From: Caulobacter sp. 602-2
GTDB taxonomy: Bacteria; Pseudomonadota; Alphaproteobacteria; Caulobacterales; Caulobacteraceae
DNA length: 64,000 nt
Direction: 5' to 3'
NCBI RefSeq assembly: GCF_011043625.1
Contig: NZ_JAAKGT010000009.1
Location: forward strand, 124,001-188,000
Part shown: piece after piece, positions 40,633 to 49,299 of the stretch
Position numbering within the stretch: the first letter of the stretch is position 1
How the letters are laid out: every line of letters starts with the position of its first letter
The notes under the pieces: model-generated
Seen by the model: only the letters and a program-made list of their open reading frames with translations
Databases searched by the model: none
Told to the model about the DNA's origin: nothing
Translations under genes and position numbers: made by a program

Positions 40633-40659
40633 GACGCGCCGGACACGCGCCATTCGACA
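40633..40659 (-). promoter_or_regulatory. Probable ECF42 promoter for the YCII-sigma operon
   Basis: On the minus strand TGTCGA (40659-40654) is followed, after 17 bases, by CGTC (40636-40633). ECF42 target promoters have been described with TGTCGA at -35 and a CG(A/T)C-type -10, so this fits well and would give autoregulation of the operon. Positions seen in sequence; function inferred. Confidence 0.6.
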
Positions 40660-40766
40660 GCGCCAGCGAAAAAAGTCGAGCCCGCGCGCGCGATGTCGCC
40701 ATGTTTACCTGAGGCTTCAATGCGGATAGCTTTTCGCGCAGAGATTGTGCCTTGGGGGAGGCGATC

Positions 40767-42311
40767 ATGATCCGGCTAGCGGTATTCTGCGACGGCACCT
40801 GGAACGGGCTCCAGATGCAGAACCTGACCAACGTGGCGCGGCTGGCCCGCTCGATCGTGCGCGATCCGCCGGGCCAGAACGGCAAGCCCGGCGTGCCGCA
40901 GGTGGTCTATTACGACGAGGGCGTGGGCACCGCGACCGGCGTCAGCCGCACCAGCGACCGGCTGGAGGCCATCCTCGGCGGCGCCTTCGGGGCGGGCCTC
41001 GACCGCAAGATCGAGCAGGCCTACCGCTTCATCGTCCTGAACTACAAGGAGCCGGAAGACGAGATCTTCATCTTCGGCTTCAGCCGCGGCGCCTATACCG
41101 CCCGCAGCCTGTGCGGCCTGATCCGCAAGTGCGGCATCCTGCGGCCCGAGCACCTGCAGCGCGTGCCCGAGGCCATGCAGCTCTATCGCAACCGCAAGAT
41201 CCACCCCGCCGGCCCCGAGTGCCAGGAGTTCCGCGACCGCTATTCGCGGCGCGAGGTGGTGGGCAGCGAGGACCTGCGCCGCAAGGTCGGCGAGACGACC
41301 GCGCCCCGCATGGCGGCCAGCGCGACCGGCGGCGACGAGTGCCTGCTGACCAACGAGGTGCGCCGCAACCGCGCCGTCGGCATCCGCTATCTGGGCCTGT
41401 GGGACACGGTGGGATCGCTGGGCGTGCCCGACCGCTTCGTGCTGCTGTCGGCCTTCAACAAGCGCTTCCGCTTCCACGACACCGAGGCCTCAAAGCTCAT
41501 CGAGAGCCTGCGCCACGCCATCGCCGCCGACGAGGACCGCCGCACCTTCAGCGCCGCGCCGTTCTCCAACATCCGCGACCTGAACATCACCGCCACCGAC
41601 GAGCTCAACGCCGATATCAAGCTGAAGAACGCGCGGGCCGCCAAGGCCGGACGCGCGCTCCAGCCCCTGGCCCAGGTGGTCGACCGCAGGGGTCCCGGCT
41701 ACATCCCCTATGACCAGCGGCGCTATCAGCAGAAGTGGTTCCCGGGCGACCACGGCGCCGTCGGCGGCGGCAATTTCGAGCCGGGCCTGTCCAGCGCCGC
41801 CCTGCTGTGGGTCGCGCAGGGCGCGCAGGCGGCGGGCCTGGTCTTCGACGACCGCCCCGACGGCGAGCTGGCCCAGGCCGGCGACCTGGCCAATCCGCTG
41901 GTCGACTGGCGCATCGGGCGTCGGCCCGGATCGCTGCGGCCGGCCTGGAAGACCGATCTTCTGGGGATGATCGGCGGCTATCGCTCGCGGGCCGTGTCGA
42001 TCGGCCGCGACGAGGTGCATCCGGGCGCGCGCCTGCGCTGGATGCGCATGGCCCACTACCGGCCCAAGGTGTTCTCGCCGTTCACCGGCGAGACCAGGCT
42101 TGGCCTGCACCGCTATGTCGAGCTGGTGACCGGACCGCCGTTCCGGCTGCTGTTCGTGCTGGCGCTGATCGCCGGCGCCCTGCTGCTGGTCTGGCTGCTG
42201 GGCGTGGTCGCCCACGAGCTCCTGCGCCTGCTGCCGTTCGGGATCGGCGCGCCGGCGGCCGACGCCCTGGCGGGCGCCGGCGCCTGGGTGCGCGGCCTGT
42301 TCGGAGGCTAG
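40767..42311 (+). CDS. DUF2235 hydrolase (Tle1-like) with C-terminal membrane segment
   Basis: A 514-residue protein of the DUF2235 alpha/beta-hydrolase family. AVFCDGTWN is the N-terminal signature, GFSRGAYTAR holds the G-X-S-X-G nucleophile, and WFPGDHGAVGG has the catalytic His/Asp region. Some members are T6SS phospholipase effectors (Tle1), but no T6SS genes are in the window. A hydrophobic stretch at about 455-480 (LLFVLALIAGALLLVWLLG) suggests membrane attachment. ATG 40767 follows GGGGGAGG. Stop shares CTAG with the convergent dihydroorotase. Confidence 0.85.
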   Translation: MIRLAVFCDGTWNGLQMQNLTNVARLARSIVRDPPGQNGKPGVPQVVYYDEGVGTATGVSRTSDRLEAILGGAFGAGLDRKIEQAYRFIVLNYKEPEDEIFIFGFSRGAYTARSLCGLIRKCGILRPEHLQRVPEAMQLYRNRKIHPAGPECQEFRDRYSRREVVGSEDLRRKVGETTAPRMAASATGGDECLLTNEVRRNRAVGIRYLGLWDTVGSLGVPDRFVLLSAFNKRFRFHDTEASKLIESLRHAIAADEDRRTFSAAPFSNIRDLNITATDELNADIKLKNARAAKAGRALQPLAQVVDRRGPGYIPYDQRRYQQKWFPGDHGAVGGGNFEPGLSSAALLWVAQGAQAAGLVFDDRPDGELAQAGDLANPLVDWRIGRRPGSLRPAWKTDLLGMIGGYRSRAVSIGRDEVHPGARLRWMRMAHYRPKVFSPFTGETRLGLHRYVELVTGPPFRLLFVLALIAGALLLVWLLGVVAHELLRLLPFGIGAPAADALAGAGAWVRGLFGG

Positions 42312-43642
42312 CGGGCCAGGGTCTCGAGGAAGCGCACCGGCTCGCCGCGGCCCTCGGCGACGATCTCGTCGTCGCGCATGACCACGATGCCGCGCACGAT
42401 GGTGGCCACCGGCCAGGCCTTGGCCTCGAAGCCGTCGAACGGGGTCCAGCCGGCGCGGTTGGCCATCTGCTCGTGGGTGATGACCTTGCGGGCCTTCATG
42501 TCGACGATGGTGAAATCGGCGTCGAAGCCTTCGGCCAGGCGGCCCTTGTCGGCCAGGCCGAACACGCGGTTGACGCCGTGGCTGGTAAGGTCGACGAAGC
42601 GCTCGAGGGAAAGCTTGCCGTCCACCACATGCGTCAGCATCACCGGCACCAGGGTCTGCACGCCCGGCATGCCCGAGGGCGAGGCCGGGTAGGGGCGGGC
42701 CTTCTCCTCGCGGGTGTGGGGGGCGTGGTCGGAGCCCAGCACGTCGGCGATGCCGGCCTCGATGCCGCGCCAGACGCCGGCCACGTGATAGGCGTCGCGG
42801 ATCGGCGGGTTCATCTGGGCGAAGCCCTTCAGGCGCTCATAGGCCTCGGGCGCGACCAGGGTCAGGTGCTGGGGCGTGACCTCGACGGAGGCGACGTCCT
42901 TGTTCAGCGCCAGGAAGTCGATCTCTTCCTTGGTGGTGACGTGCAGCACGTGGATGCGCTTGCCCAGGTTCTTGGCGATGCGCACCAGGCGGTGGGTCGA
43001 CTGCAGGGCGGCCTGGGCGTCGCGCACCTCGGGGTGGCTGGTCCAGTCGCCGGGACGGGCGAGCGAGCGGCGCTCGGCCAGGCGGTATTCGTCTTCCGAG
43101 TGGAAGGCCGCCCGGCGGTTGACGTGCCGCAGCACGTTCTCGACGCCTTCGTCGTCCTGCACCAGCAGCGAGCCCGTCGAAGCGCCCATGAACACCTTGA
43201 TGCCGCAGCAGCCCGGCAGGCGCTCCAGCTCGCCCAGGAAGTTGGCGTTCTCGTGGGTGCCGCCGACATAGAAGGCGTGGTCGGTGTGCATCCGGTTCTT
43301 GGCGCGCGACAGCTTGTCGGCCAGGGCGTCCGGATCGGTGGTGGTCGGCTCGGTGTTGGGCATCTCGAACACGGCCACGACGCCGCCGAGCGCCGCGCCG
43401 CGGCTGCCGCTTTCCAGGTCTTCCTTCCACTCCAGGCCCGGCTCGCGGAAGTGCACCTGGCTGTCGATCACGCCCGGCAGCACGGTCAGGCCCGCGGCGT
43501 CGAACACCTCGCCGGCCGAGGCTTGGGAGAGGTCGCCGATGGCGACGATCTTGCCGTCCCGCACGCCGATGTCGGTGATCCCACGCCCGGCGTGGTTCAC
43601 CACCTCGCCCCCGCGGACGATCAGGTCGAAGGTCTGGGACAT
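42308..43642 (-). CDS. Dihydroorotase-like amidohydrolase with a substituted metal-site His
   Basis: A 444-residue cyclic amidohydrolase close to class I dihydroorotase: LPGVIDSQVHFREPG, carbamylated-Lys position K149 (GIKVFMGAS), His181, His234 and Asp305 in SDHAPHT. The first His of the H-X-H metal motif is Gln (D60-S-Q62-V-H64). Dihydroorotase closes carbamoyl-aspartate in pyrimidine synthesis; a weakened metal site makes the role less certain. No pyrB or other pyr genes nearby. Could also be a hydantoinase/allantoinase relative. Confidence 0.85.
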   Translation of the reverse strand: MSQTFDLIVRGGEVVNHAGRGITDIGVRDGKIVAIGDLSQASAGEVFDAAGLTVLPGVIDSQVHFREPGLEWKEDLESGSRGAALGGVVAVFEMPNTEPTTTDPDALADKLSRAKNRMHTDHAFYVGGTHENANFLGELERLPGCCGIKVFMGASTGSLLVQDDEGVENVLRHVNRRAAFHSEDEYRLAERRSLARPGDWTSHPEVRDAQAALQSTHRLVRIAKNLGKRIHVLHVTTKEEIDFLALNKDVASVEVTPQHLTLVAPEAYERLKGFAQMNPPIRDAYHVAGVWRGIEAGIADVLGSDHAPHTREEKARPYPASPSGMPGVQTLVPVMLTHVVDGKLSLERFVDLTSHGVNRVFGLADKGRLAEGFDADFTIVDMKARKVITHEQMANRAGWTPFDGFEAKAWPVATIVRGIVVMRDDEIVAEGRGEPVRFLETLAR

Positions 43643-43748
43643 GGGGCGTGCTCCTGCGGTGGTTTGGGGCGGTCTAGGTCCGCTGGGGGGCGGTGGCAAT
43701 GGGTGATTTTCTGCTGACGGCTTCGAGCGTGCGGTCTAGCTTCGCGCG

Positions 43749-44243
43749 ATGACCAGTTCGGAAGAGACCGTCGTCGTCCGCAGGCCGGCCTGGGTCCAGC
43801 TGGCGCTGGCGGCGGCGATCATCGCCGTGCTGGCGGCCTTTGCGGCCTGGTCGATCGGCAGTGGCTTCGACACCCAGGGCAGCCTCACCAAGGAGCGCCG
43901 GCTCCTGATGTGGTACGCGACGGTCTTCGTGCTGAGCCCGGTCGCCGCGATCGGGATCATCATCGCCAGCATCAGGCTTATCCGGCGCGGCGGCGCCTTG
44001 ATGACCGTGAGGGCGGGTCGGGTGCAGCTGTTCGACGGCCAGCCGGACTTCGCCCTCGATGACGTCCGGCGGATCGTGCTGGGCAATGGCTATCTGGTCT
44101 TCGAGCTTCACGACGAAGGCGCGCGCACGCTGCATGTCGGCTTCGTCGAAGCGGCCGCGTCCAAGATCAAGGCCTTGCGGCCGGACCTCGAGGTCTTCGA
44201 CCCCGGCGATCCCGACGGCGCCATCCGCCGCGCGGCCGGCTGA
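43749..44243 (+). CDS. Two-span membrane protein, function unknown
   Basis: A 164-residue protein with two hydrophobic helices (about 15-37 and 55-80) and a soluble C-terminal domain (about 85-155, beta-rich, with LDDVRRIVLGNGYLVFELHDEG). Such small PH-like cytosolic domains after two spans occur in many bacterial proteins of unknown role. ATG 43749. It is followed by the convergent periplasmic protein gene. Confidence 0.7.
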   Translation: MTSSEETVVVRRPAWVQLALAAAIIAVLAAFAAWSIGSGFDTQGSLTKERRLLMWYATVFVLSPVAAIGIIIASIRLIRRGGALMTVRAGRVQLFDGQPDFALDDVRRIVLGNGYLVFELHDEGARTLHVGFVEAAASKIKALRPDLEVFDPGDPDGAIRRAAG

Positions 44244-44258
44244 GGCCGGATCGCCCGC

Positions 44259-44819
44259 TCAGGGCTGCTTTGCCCCGTCCAGATCGAACGACACCCGGAA
44301 CAGGCGGCCGGGGCGGGAAAGCTCGTAGCTGAAGGCCTGGTCGGTCAGGCCCAGCGACCAGACGTTGGTGTTCGACACCGCGCGGTCCAGTCGGGTGAAC
44401 AGGGCCTGCGACTCCGCGTCGACCGGGAAGCGCTGCAACTGGGCCGTTCCGGCCTCGACCGTGTCGCCGCCGTAGCGGGAAAGCTGGTCCTCGACGCCGT
44501 CGGCATGGCGGTGGTCGTGCTTGAGGCGCAGGCGGCCGTCGTCGAGGCGGGTGACGATCCAGGTGCGCGAGCGGTCCTCGCCGACGCTGAACGGGATGCG
44601 TATCTCGCGGGCGTCGCACCGGGCCACGGTCATGACCAGCGCGGACTTGCGGAACGGCTCGTCGGCGGCGTCGCCGGCGACGACCTGGCCGGTCAGGGTC
44701 TTGCCGCACAGGGCGGTCAGGCGGGCGAAGAACTGGTCGCCCGGCGTCTGGTCGGCGGCGGTCGCCGAGGTGGCCGCCGAAAGGCCAAGCAGCGCGAGGA
44801 GGGTGACAACGGCCTTCAC
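44259..44819 (-). CDS. Periplasmic protein of unknown function
   Basis: A 186-residue protein with signal peptide (GTG start, cleavage near ATAADQ). The mature part has two Cys (TALCGKT and ARCDAR) and conserved-looking SVGEDRSRTWIVTRLDDGRLRLKHDHRHADG, typical of small proteins found in several Gram-negative genera. It starts 3 bases after the stop of the GT9 gene, so they are one operon. Confidence 0.78.
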   Translation of the reverse strand: MKAVVTLLALLGLSAATSATAADQTPGDQFFARLTALCGKTLTGQVVAGDAADEPFRKSALVMTVARCDAREIRIPFSVGEDRSRTWIVTRLDDGRLRLKHDHRHADGVEDQLSRYGGDTVEAGTAQLQRFPVDAESQALFTRLDRAVSNTNVWSLGLTDQAFSYELSRPGRLFRVSFDLDGAKQP

Positions 44820-44822
44820 GGG

Positions 44823-46004
44823 TCAGGCCTGTGGGCTGGCTTCGCCGTCCGGACGCTTGCGGCGGCGGGGCGAGACCTTGAGCTTGGGTTCGGCTTCCGG
44901 ACCGGGCGGCGAGGCGGGCGGGTCGAGCGGCAGCTCCGGCGCGCCGGCGGTGGCCTGGGGCGCTTCTGCTTGCGCCTCGGCCGGCGTTTCGGGCGGCATC
45001 TCGGGGGACGGCGCGGCCGCGGCGCGGGCCTCGTCCAGCAGTTCGATCGCCGCCCTGACCACCTTGGCCACCGGCAGGTCGCTCATGTGGCGGATGGCCT
45101 GCGACAGGTCCGGATCGACGGCCTTGAACTGGTCGAAGTCGCGCGGGCCGCGCACCGCGCGGGTCAGCGGGCCCCAGGGGCCGTAGCGGCGCTCGTCCGA
45201 CGGGCCGAACAGGCCGACGGTGGGCGTGCCGGCGGCGGCGGCGATGTGCATCAGGCCGCTGTCGTTGCCGATGAACAGGTCGGCGCGCTTCAGGCAGGCA
45301 TAGGCGGTCAGCAGGTCGACCTTGCCGGTCAGGTCGATGCATCGGCCCCGGGCCGAGGCCATGCGCAGCTCCTCGACCATGCGGCCGTCCTCGGGACCGC
45401 CCAGGATCAGCAGGCGCCCGCCCTCCAGCTTGCCGCCGGGGCCCAGCAGCTGGGCGGCGGTCTGGGTGAAGCGCTCGATCGGCCAGACCTTGCCGATCCA
45501 GTTGGCGGCCGGGCCCATGGCCAGGATCGGACCGGCCGGCTCGCCGCCCCGCGGGGCCAGCATCTGGTCGGCCAGGGCCTGGACTTCCGGCGTGATGTAG
45601 AGATGCGGGGCCGGCGGCTCGCCGTCGATCTTCAGCACGCGGGCGGTCTCGACCACCTTGTGGGCGATCTCGCCGGGGATCTTCTTCCAGATCGCCCGCT
45701 TCTCGCGGCGCAGGAAGAGGGCGGTGGCGCTGCCCCGCAGGTCGACCACCAGGCCCCACTTCTTGTGGCGCACCTGGTTCCACAGCTTGAACCAGTGGCC
45801 CTTGCCCTTGCCCTTCTCCATCACGATCACCCGGTCCAGGCCAGGCACGTGGGCGAACAGCGGCGCGGCCAGCGGGCCGGCGACGATGGTGAAGCGGGCG
45901 TTGGGGATCTGGTCGGACAGCAGCTTGATCAGGCCGGACGACAGCACGGCGTCGCCGATCCGCGTGGCGGTGATGAAGAGAATCGGGAAGGCCCGCTGTG
46001 TCAT
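44823..46004 (-). CDS. Glycosyltransferase family 9 (heptosyltransferase-like)
   Basis: A 393-residue GT9 protein: ILFITATRIGDAVLSSGLIKLL is the N-terminal motif (in parts), IGKVWPIERFTQTAAQLL and NDSGLMHIAAAAGTPTVGLFGPS (the sugar-nucleotide motif) in the C-terminal Rossmann domain. GT9 enzymes add heptose or related sugars to the LPS core in the cytosol. An unusual ~70-residue Pro/Glu/Ala-rich tail ends with a basic RRRKRPDG cluster. Upstream gene of a two-gene operon. Confidence 0.9.
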   Translation of the reverse strand: MTQRAFPILFITATRIGDAVLSSGLIKLLSDQIPNARFTIVAGPLAAPLFAHVPGLDRVIVMEKGKGKGHWFKLWNQVRHKKWGLVVDLRGSATALFLRREKRAIWKKIPGEIAHKVVETARVLKIDGEPPAPHLYITPEVQALADQMLAPRGGEPAGPILAMGPAANWIGKVWPIERFTQTAAQLLGPGGKLEGGRLLILGGPEDGRMVEELRMASARGRCIDLTGKVDLLTAYACLKRADLFIGNDSGLMHIAAAAGTPTVGLFGPSDERRYGPWGPLTRAVRGPRDFDQFKAVDPDLSQAIRHMSDLPVAKVVRAAIELLDEARAAAAPSPEMPPETPAEAQAEAPQATAGAPELPLDPPASPPGPEAEPKLKVSPRRRKRPDGEASPQA

Positions 46005-46113
46005 CGGTCCATGTATAGGGTGAACCGGCTGTCAACGCATCCCGTTATCCCGCTTAAGCTTTCCAGAGCTTCAGGACTGGCGCCGGCGTCGCCTCGGCGC
46101 CACATGTGCGACC

Positions 46114-46941
46114 ATGACCAGCCAGCGTATCGCCCGCCTCTCGTCCCGCGCCGTGATCGGCGTCTCCGGTCCCGACTGGCGGAGCTTCCTGCAGGGCCTG
46201 CTGACCCAGGACGTCGAGACCCTGGCGCCGGGCGAGCTGCGCTTTTCGGGCCTGCTGACGCCGCAGGGGCGACTGCTCTACGACCTGTTCGCAGCCGGCC
46301 TGCCGGACGGCGCGCTGCTGGACGTCGCCGCCGAGCATCGCGACACCATCGTGGCGCGTCTTTCCATGTACCGCCTGCGGGCCAAGGTGGAGATCGGCCC
46401 GCTCGACCTGGTGGTCGCCGCCGTGTTCGATCCCTCCGGCGCGACGGTGACCGGCGAGGGGCTGTACGCCGATCCGCGCCTGGCGGCCCTGGGCGCGCGG
46501 GTCTACGGCCCGGTCGACGAGCCCGACGCCGACGAGGCGGCCTTCGAGGCCCATCGCCTGGCCCTGGGCGTGCCCGGCCCCGCCGACTGGCTGAGCGACA
46601 GGAACTATCCGATCGAGGCCGATTTCGACCTGCTGGCCGGCATCGACTTCAAGAAGGGCTGCTTCGTCGGCCAGGAAACCACCAGCCGCATGAAGCGGCG
46701 CGGCACGATCAAGAACCGCATGCTGCCGATCGTCTTCGACGGCCCGGCCCCGGCCTTCGGCGCCGAGGTGCTGGCCGGGACCTTGCGCGCCGGCGAGGTG
46801 CTCAGCGGGACCGACGGTCGGGCCATGGCCCTGCTGCGCCTCGACCGCATCGAAGGCGCCGAGCTGACCGTCGACGGCCGGCCGGTGCGGGTGGATCGCC
46901 CCGAGTGGGTTCCGCCCACGCCGACGGCGGCCTCAGTCTAG
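46114..46941 (+). CDS. ygfZ: Folate-binding protein YgfZ
   Basis: A 275-residue GcvT-like protein with the diagnostic K181-G-C183-F-V-G-Q-E188 motif (KGCFVGQETTSRMKRRG), preceded by DWLSDRNYPIEADF. YgfZ binds tetrahydrofolate and supports repair or maturation of Fe-S clusters and tRNA modification. The cytosolic protein is full length. Last 9 bases overlap the convergent membrane-protein gene. Confidence 0.95.
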   Translation: MTSQRIARLSSRAVIGVSGPDWRSFLQGLLTQDVETLAPGELRFSGLLTPQGRLLYDLFAAGLPDGALLDVAAEHRDTIVARLSMYRLRAKVEIGPLDLVVAAVFDPSGATVTGEGLYADPRLAALGARVYGPVDEPDADEAAFEAHRLALGVPGPADWLSDRNYPIEADFDLLAGIDFKKGCFVGQETTSRMKRRGTIKNRMLPIVFDGPAPAFGAEVLAGTLRAGEVLSGTDGRAMALLRLDRIEGAELTVDGRPVRVDRPEWVPPTPTAASV

Positions 46942-48654
46942 CCAGGGCAGGTCGGGCAGCCGGTTGGCGAAGCCGCCGCGCAGGCAGGCCGACGGCGGCG
47001 AGGCCGCGTCGACCTCGGCGAGCGCGGTCTGGACCCTGCTGGGCGCGGGGCGCGCCCGGCCCTTGCCGTCGCGGCCTTCGCTGGTCGGCGCGGCGAGAGC
47101 CCGCGCCAGGTCGGGCCGGTCCATCCGCATCAGCGCCAGGACGAGCGCCTCGGTCGCATCCGAATCCATGTTGGCGCGGCCGCTGCGGGCGACCCGGTCG
47201 GCGACGTCGCGAGCTTTTCGGCCGGCCCGGCAAAGGCCCAGCGCTGCGTCGATGCGGACCTCCCGCGAGCGATCGGCCTCGAGCATGCCGATCAGCACGG
47301 GAACCGCCGGTTCTCCCAGGTCGCCGAGCCGGATCACCAGCCCTCTCGATGTTCTCAGCGTCTCGTCGGCCCCGACCATCTCCGCGAGGCCCGGACCGAT
47401 CCTGTCGAACGTCTCCGGCGGCAGGGCGGCCGCGACCTCGCCATAGACCCGCATGCTGGCGGTGCGGTCAGGGTCGGCGAGGTCGCGCTCGATGGCGGCC
47501 AGCAGGGCGCCGGCCTCGCCATCCAGCTTGTCGGCGTTGCTGGCCACGATCCAGCTGTCGAAGATTTCGCCCCGGGCCAGCGCCTGTCCGGCCAGCAAAC
47601 TGCGAAACCGCGCCAGCGCCGTGTCGACGACCTTGCCGCCGTAGGCGCGGGCCTCGGCCACGGCCGGTTCGGAGCCGGCCGCCAGGGCCTGGGTCTGGGC
47701 CTCGTCCAGCACCAGCGAGGCGTCGAGGGGATTCCTGCCCTTCACGAGTTGCGAAATCCGTGGCTTCAGCCCGAGCGCGGCGGCGATCATCGCGGCCTCG
47801 TCCTCGTCGCGGCCGCCCACCGCCAGCGGCAGGCGGATCCACTCGGCCTTGCAGTCGAGTCTGTTCCAGGTCAGGCAGGCGACGAACGGCAGCGGAAGGG
47901 GCAGGGCCACGCCGTGACGGCCATGGACCAGCGTCACCGCCGCGCCGTCCGGCGCCGTCAGGGTCAGGCGCGTGCGGGGCGTGTCCTTGGGGAACTGGGG
48001 GTCGCGCTTGACCAGGACGGCGGGGCGCTCGGGATCGCCCGGAAGGCTGAGCATGCAGGCGTTGGCGAGATCGGGCAGCTCGAAGCCGACCGTCGAGACG
48101 CTCATCCGGAAATCCGGCGAGCGGGGAATGGTGTCGCAGACCGCGGGCGGCAGGATGCGCAGGGAAACCGGAACGCCGTCGCCGCGCAGACCTCGCGCGT
48201 CGGTGTAGGCGGTCGGGATCGCGTGACCGTAGAGCACGCCCTGGGCCAGTCTTCCCGGCGCGACCAGGTCCATGCGGGCCGGATCGAAGGCCAGCCGCTG
48301 GGCCGCGTTCTCGCGGTGCAGGCGGGCGTCGAGCAGGCGATACTGCACGTAGCTGATGGCGCTGTAGGCCAGGCTGCCGCCATAGACCGCGATGGGAACC
48401 GCCAGCAGCCAGCGCGGCGCTGCGCCTCGGCGAACGTCCAGCACCATGGTCACGAGCGCGACGTTGAGCAGCGCGGCGATCCAGAGCGGCGAGAGCAGGA
48501 ACACCAGCAGCAGGTTCAGCACCGGGATCAGCTGCAGCAGGAACGCCGGCCCCATCAGCGTCACGATCAGCGGCCAGACCGGCCTGGCCGGACGAATGTC
48601 CGGCCTCTGCGCCGGCTTGCGCGTCCCAAACAGCCTCTCGATCCACGTGCTCAT
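46933..48654 (-). CDS. Large membrane protein with HEAT-like C-terminal part
   Basis: A 573-residue protein with three N-terminal hydrophobic helices (about 25-105), a long periplasmic or cytosolic middle with four Cys, and a C-terminal segment (about 440-520) of short helical repeats of the GLCRAGRKARDVADRV type, compatible with HEAT repeats. I do not recognise a family. ATG 48654 gives the N terminus MSTWIERLFGTRKPAQ; an alternative is six codons upstream. Confidence 0.65.
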   Translation of the reverse strand: MSTWIERLFGTRKPAQRPDIRPARPVWPLIVTLMGPAFLLQLIPVLNLLLVFLLSPLWIAALLNVALVTMVLDVRRGAAPRWLLAVPIAVYGGSLAYSAISYVQYRLLDARLHRENAAQRLAFDPARMDLVAPGRLAQGVLYGHAIPTAYTDARGLRGDGVPVSLRILPPAVCDTIPRSPDFRMSVSTVGFELPDLANACMLSLPGDPERPAVLVKRDPQFPKDTPRTRLTLTAPDGAAVTLVHGRHGVALPLPLPFVACLTWNRLDCKAEWIRLPLAVGGRDEDEAAMIAAALGLKPRISQLVKGRNPLDASLVLDEAQTQALAAGSEPAVAEARAYGGKVVDTALARFRSLLAGQALARGEIFDSWIVASNADKLDGEAGALLAAIERDLADPDRTASMRVYGEVAAALPPETFDRIGPGLAEMVGADETLRTSRGLVIRLGDLGEPAVPVLIGMLEADRSREVRIDAALGLCRAGRKARDVADRVARSGRANMDSDATEALVLALMRMDRPDLARALAAPTSEGRDGKGRARPAPSRVQTALAEVDAASPPSACLRGGFANRLPDLPWLD

Positions 48655-48712
48655 TGGCGCCCCCGCAATCACAGAGGCGCTCTACCGGGAATTGATTACC
48701 GATCGGTGGTCA

Positions 48713-48738
48713 CGCCCGGCCCCCATGGGGGCCGGGCG
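48713..48738. terminator. 26-base perfect palindrome between two genes
   Basis: CGCCCGGCCCCC-ATGGGGGCCGGGCG folds to an extremely stable stem between the stop of the 48748 gene and the start of the 48654 gene, in a place where the upstream transcript should end. No T-tract, so it may be a partial terminator or an mRNA-stabilising element. Confidence 0.5.
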
Positions 48739-48747
48739 CGATACGTC

Positions 48748-49170
48748 CTAGCGGCAGCGGCCGTAGCGGTCGGGCGAGGCGCCGGGACCGCCGCGCCAGC
48801 CGGGCGGGTTCTCCCAGTTGGTGCCGGGGCCGCCGCGCGGGCCGGGCGGGTTGTCGTCGCGGTCGAGCCAGCAGCGGCGGGCCTGGTTCCACCAGCCGTA
48901 GTTGGGGTGCCAGTAGCCGAAGCGCGGATTGTAGTAATAGCCGCGGCGGTAGTCGAAGCGCACCTTCTGGCCCTGCCAGCGATAGTAGCGGCGATCGGGC
49001 GAGGCGCCGGGGCCGCCGCGCCAGCCGGGCGGGTTCTCCCAGTTGGTGCCCGGGCCGCCGCGCGGACCGGGCGGATTGTTGTCGCGGTCGCGGTGCTGGG
49101 CCAGGACGGGGGTGGCGGTCATGGTCGCGGTCGCCAGGGCGAGCACGGCGAGAGTTCGGAAAGCTCGCAT
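48748..49170 (-). CDS. Small secreted protein with a duplicated 29-residue Gly/Pro/Trp motif
   Basis: A 140-residue protein with signal peptide (cleavage near LAQHRD). NPPGPRGGPGTNWENPPGWR and the following GGPGASPDR occur twice, at about 32-60 and 107-135, almost identical, separated by an aromatic stretch (YYYNPRFGYWHPNYGWW). The two DNA copies are also very similar, so the duplication is recent or kept by conversion. No family known. A very stable palindrome follows. Confidence 0.78.
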   Translation of the reverse strand: MRAFRTLAVLALATATMTATPVLAQHRDRDNNPPGPRGGPGTNWENPPGWRGGPGASPDRRYYRWQGQKVRFDYRRGYYYNPRFGYWHPNYGWWNQARRCWLDRDDNPPGPRGGPGTNWENPPGWRGGPGASPDRYGRCR

Positions 49171-49299
49171 CTGCGGCGTCTCCTTGTCGTTGGCGTCCCT
49201 CTGACCAGCCAAACGCGCGAGATCGGCGTTTCCGTCGTTGGTGCATGAATGTTCCGCAAAAGTTCTGGTTTTCGCCGTGCGGTCTGCTAGCGTCGCCGG

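Noticed and set aside
40767-42311. DUF2235 protein considered as a T6SS effector cluster
   Set aside because: No vgrG, adaptor or immunity gene is beside it, and it has its own promoter region. Hydrolase family is kept, effector role is not claimed.
44505-48011. A 1168-codon open frame on the plus strand
   Set aside because: Antisense to the GT9 and 46933 genes and out of frame with ygfZ. No recognisable domain.
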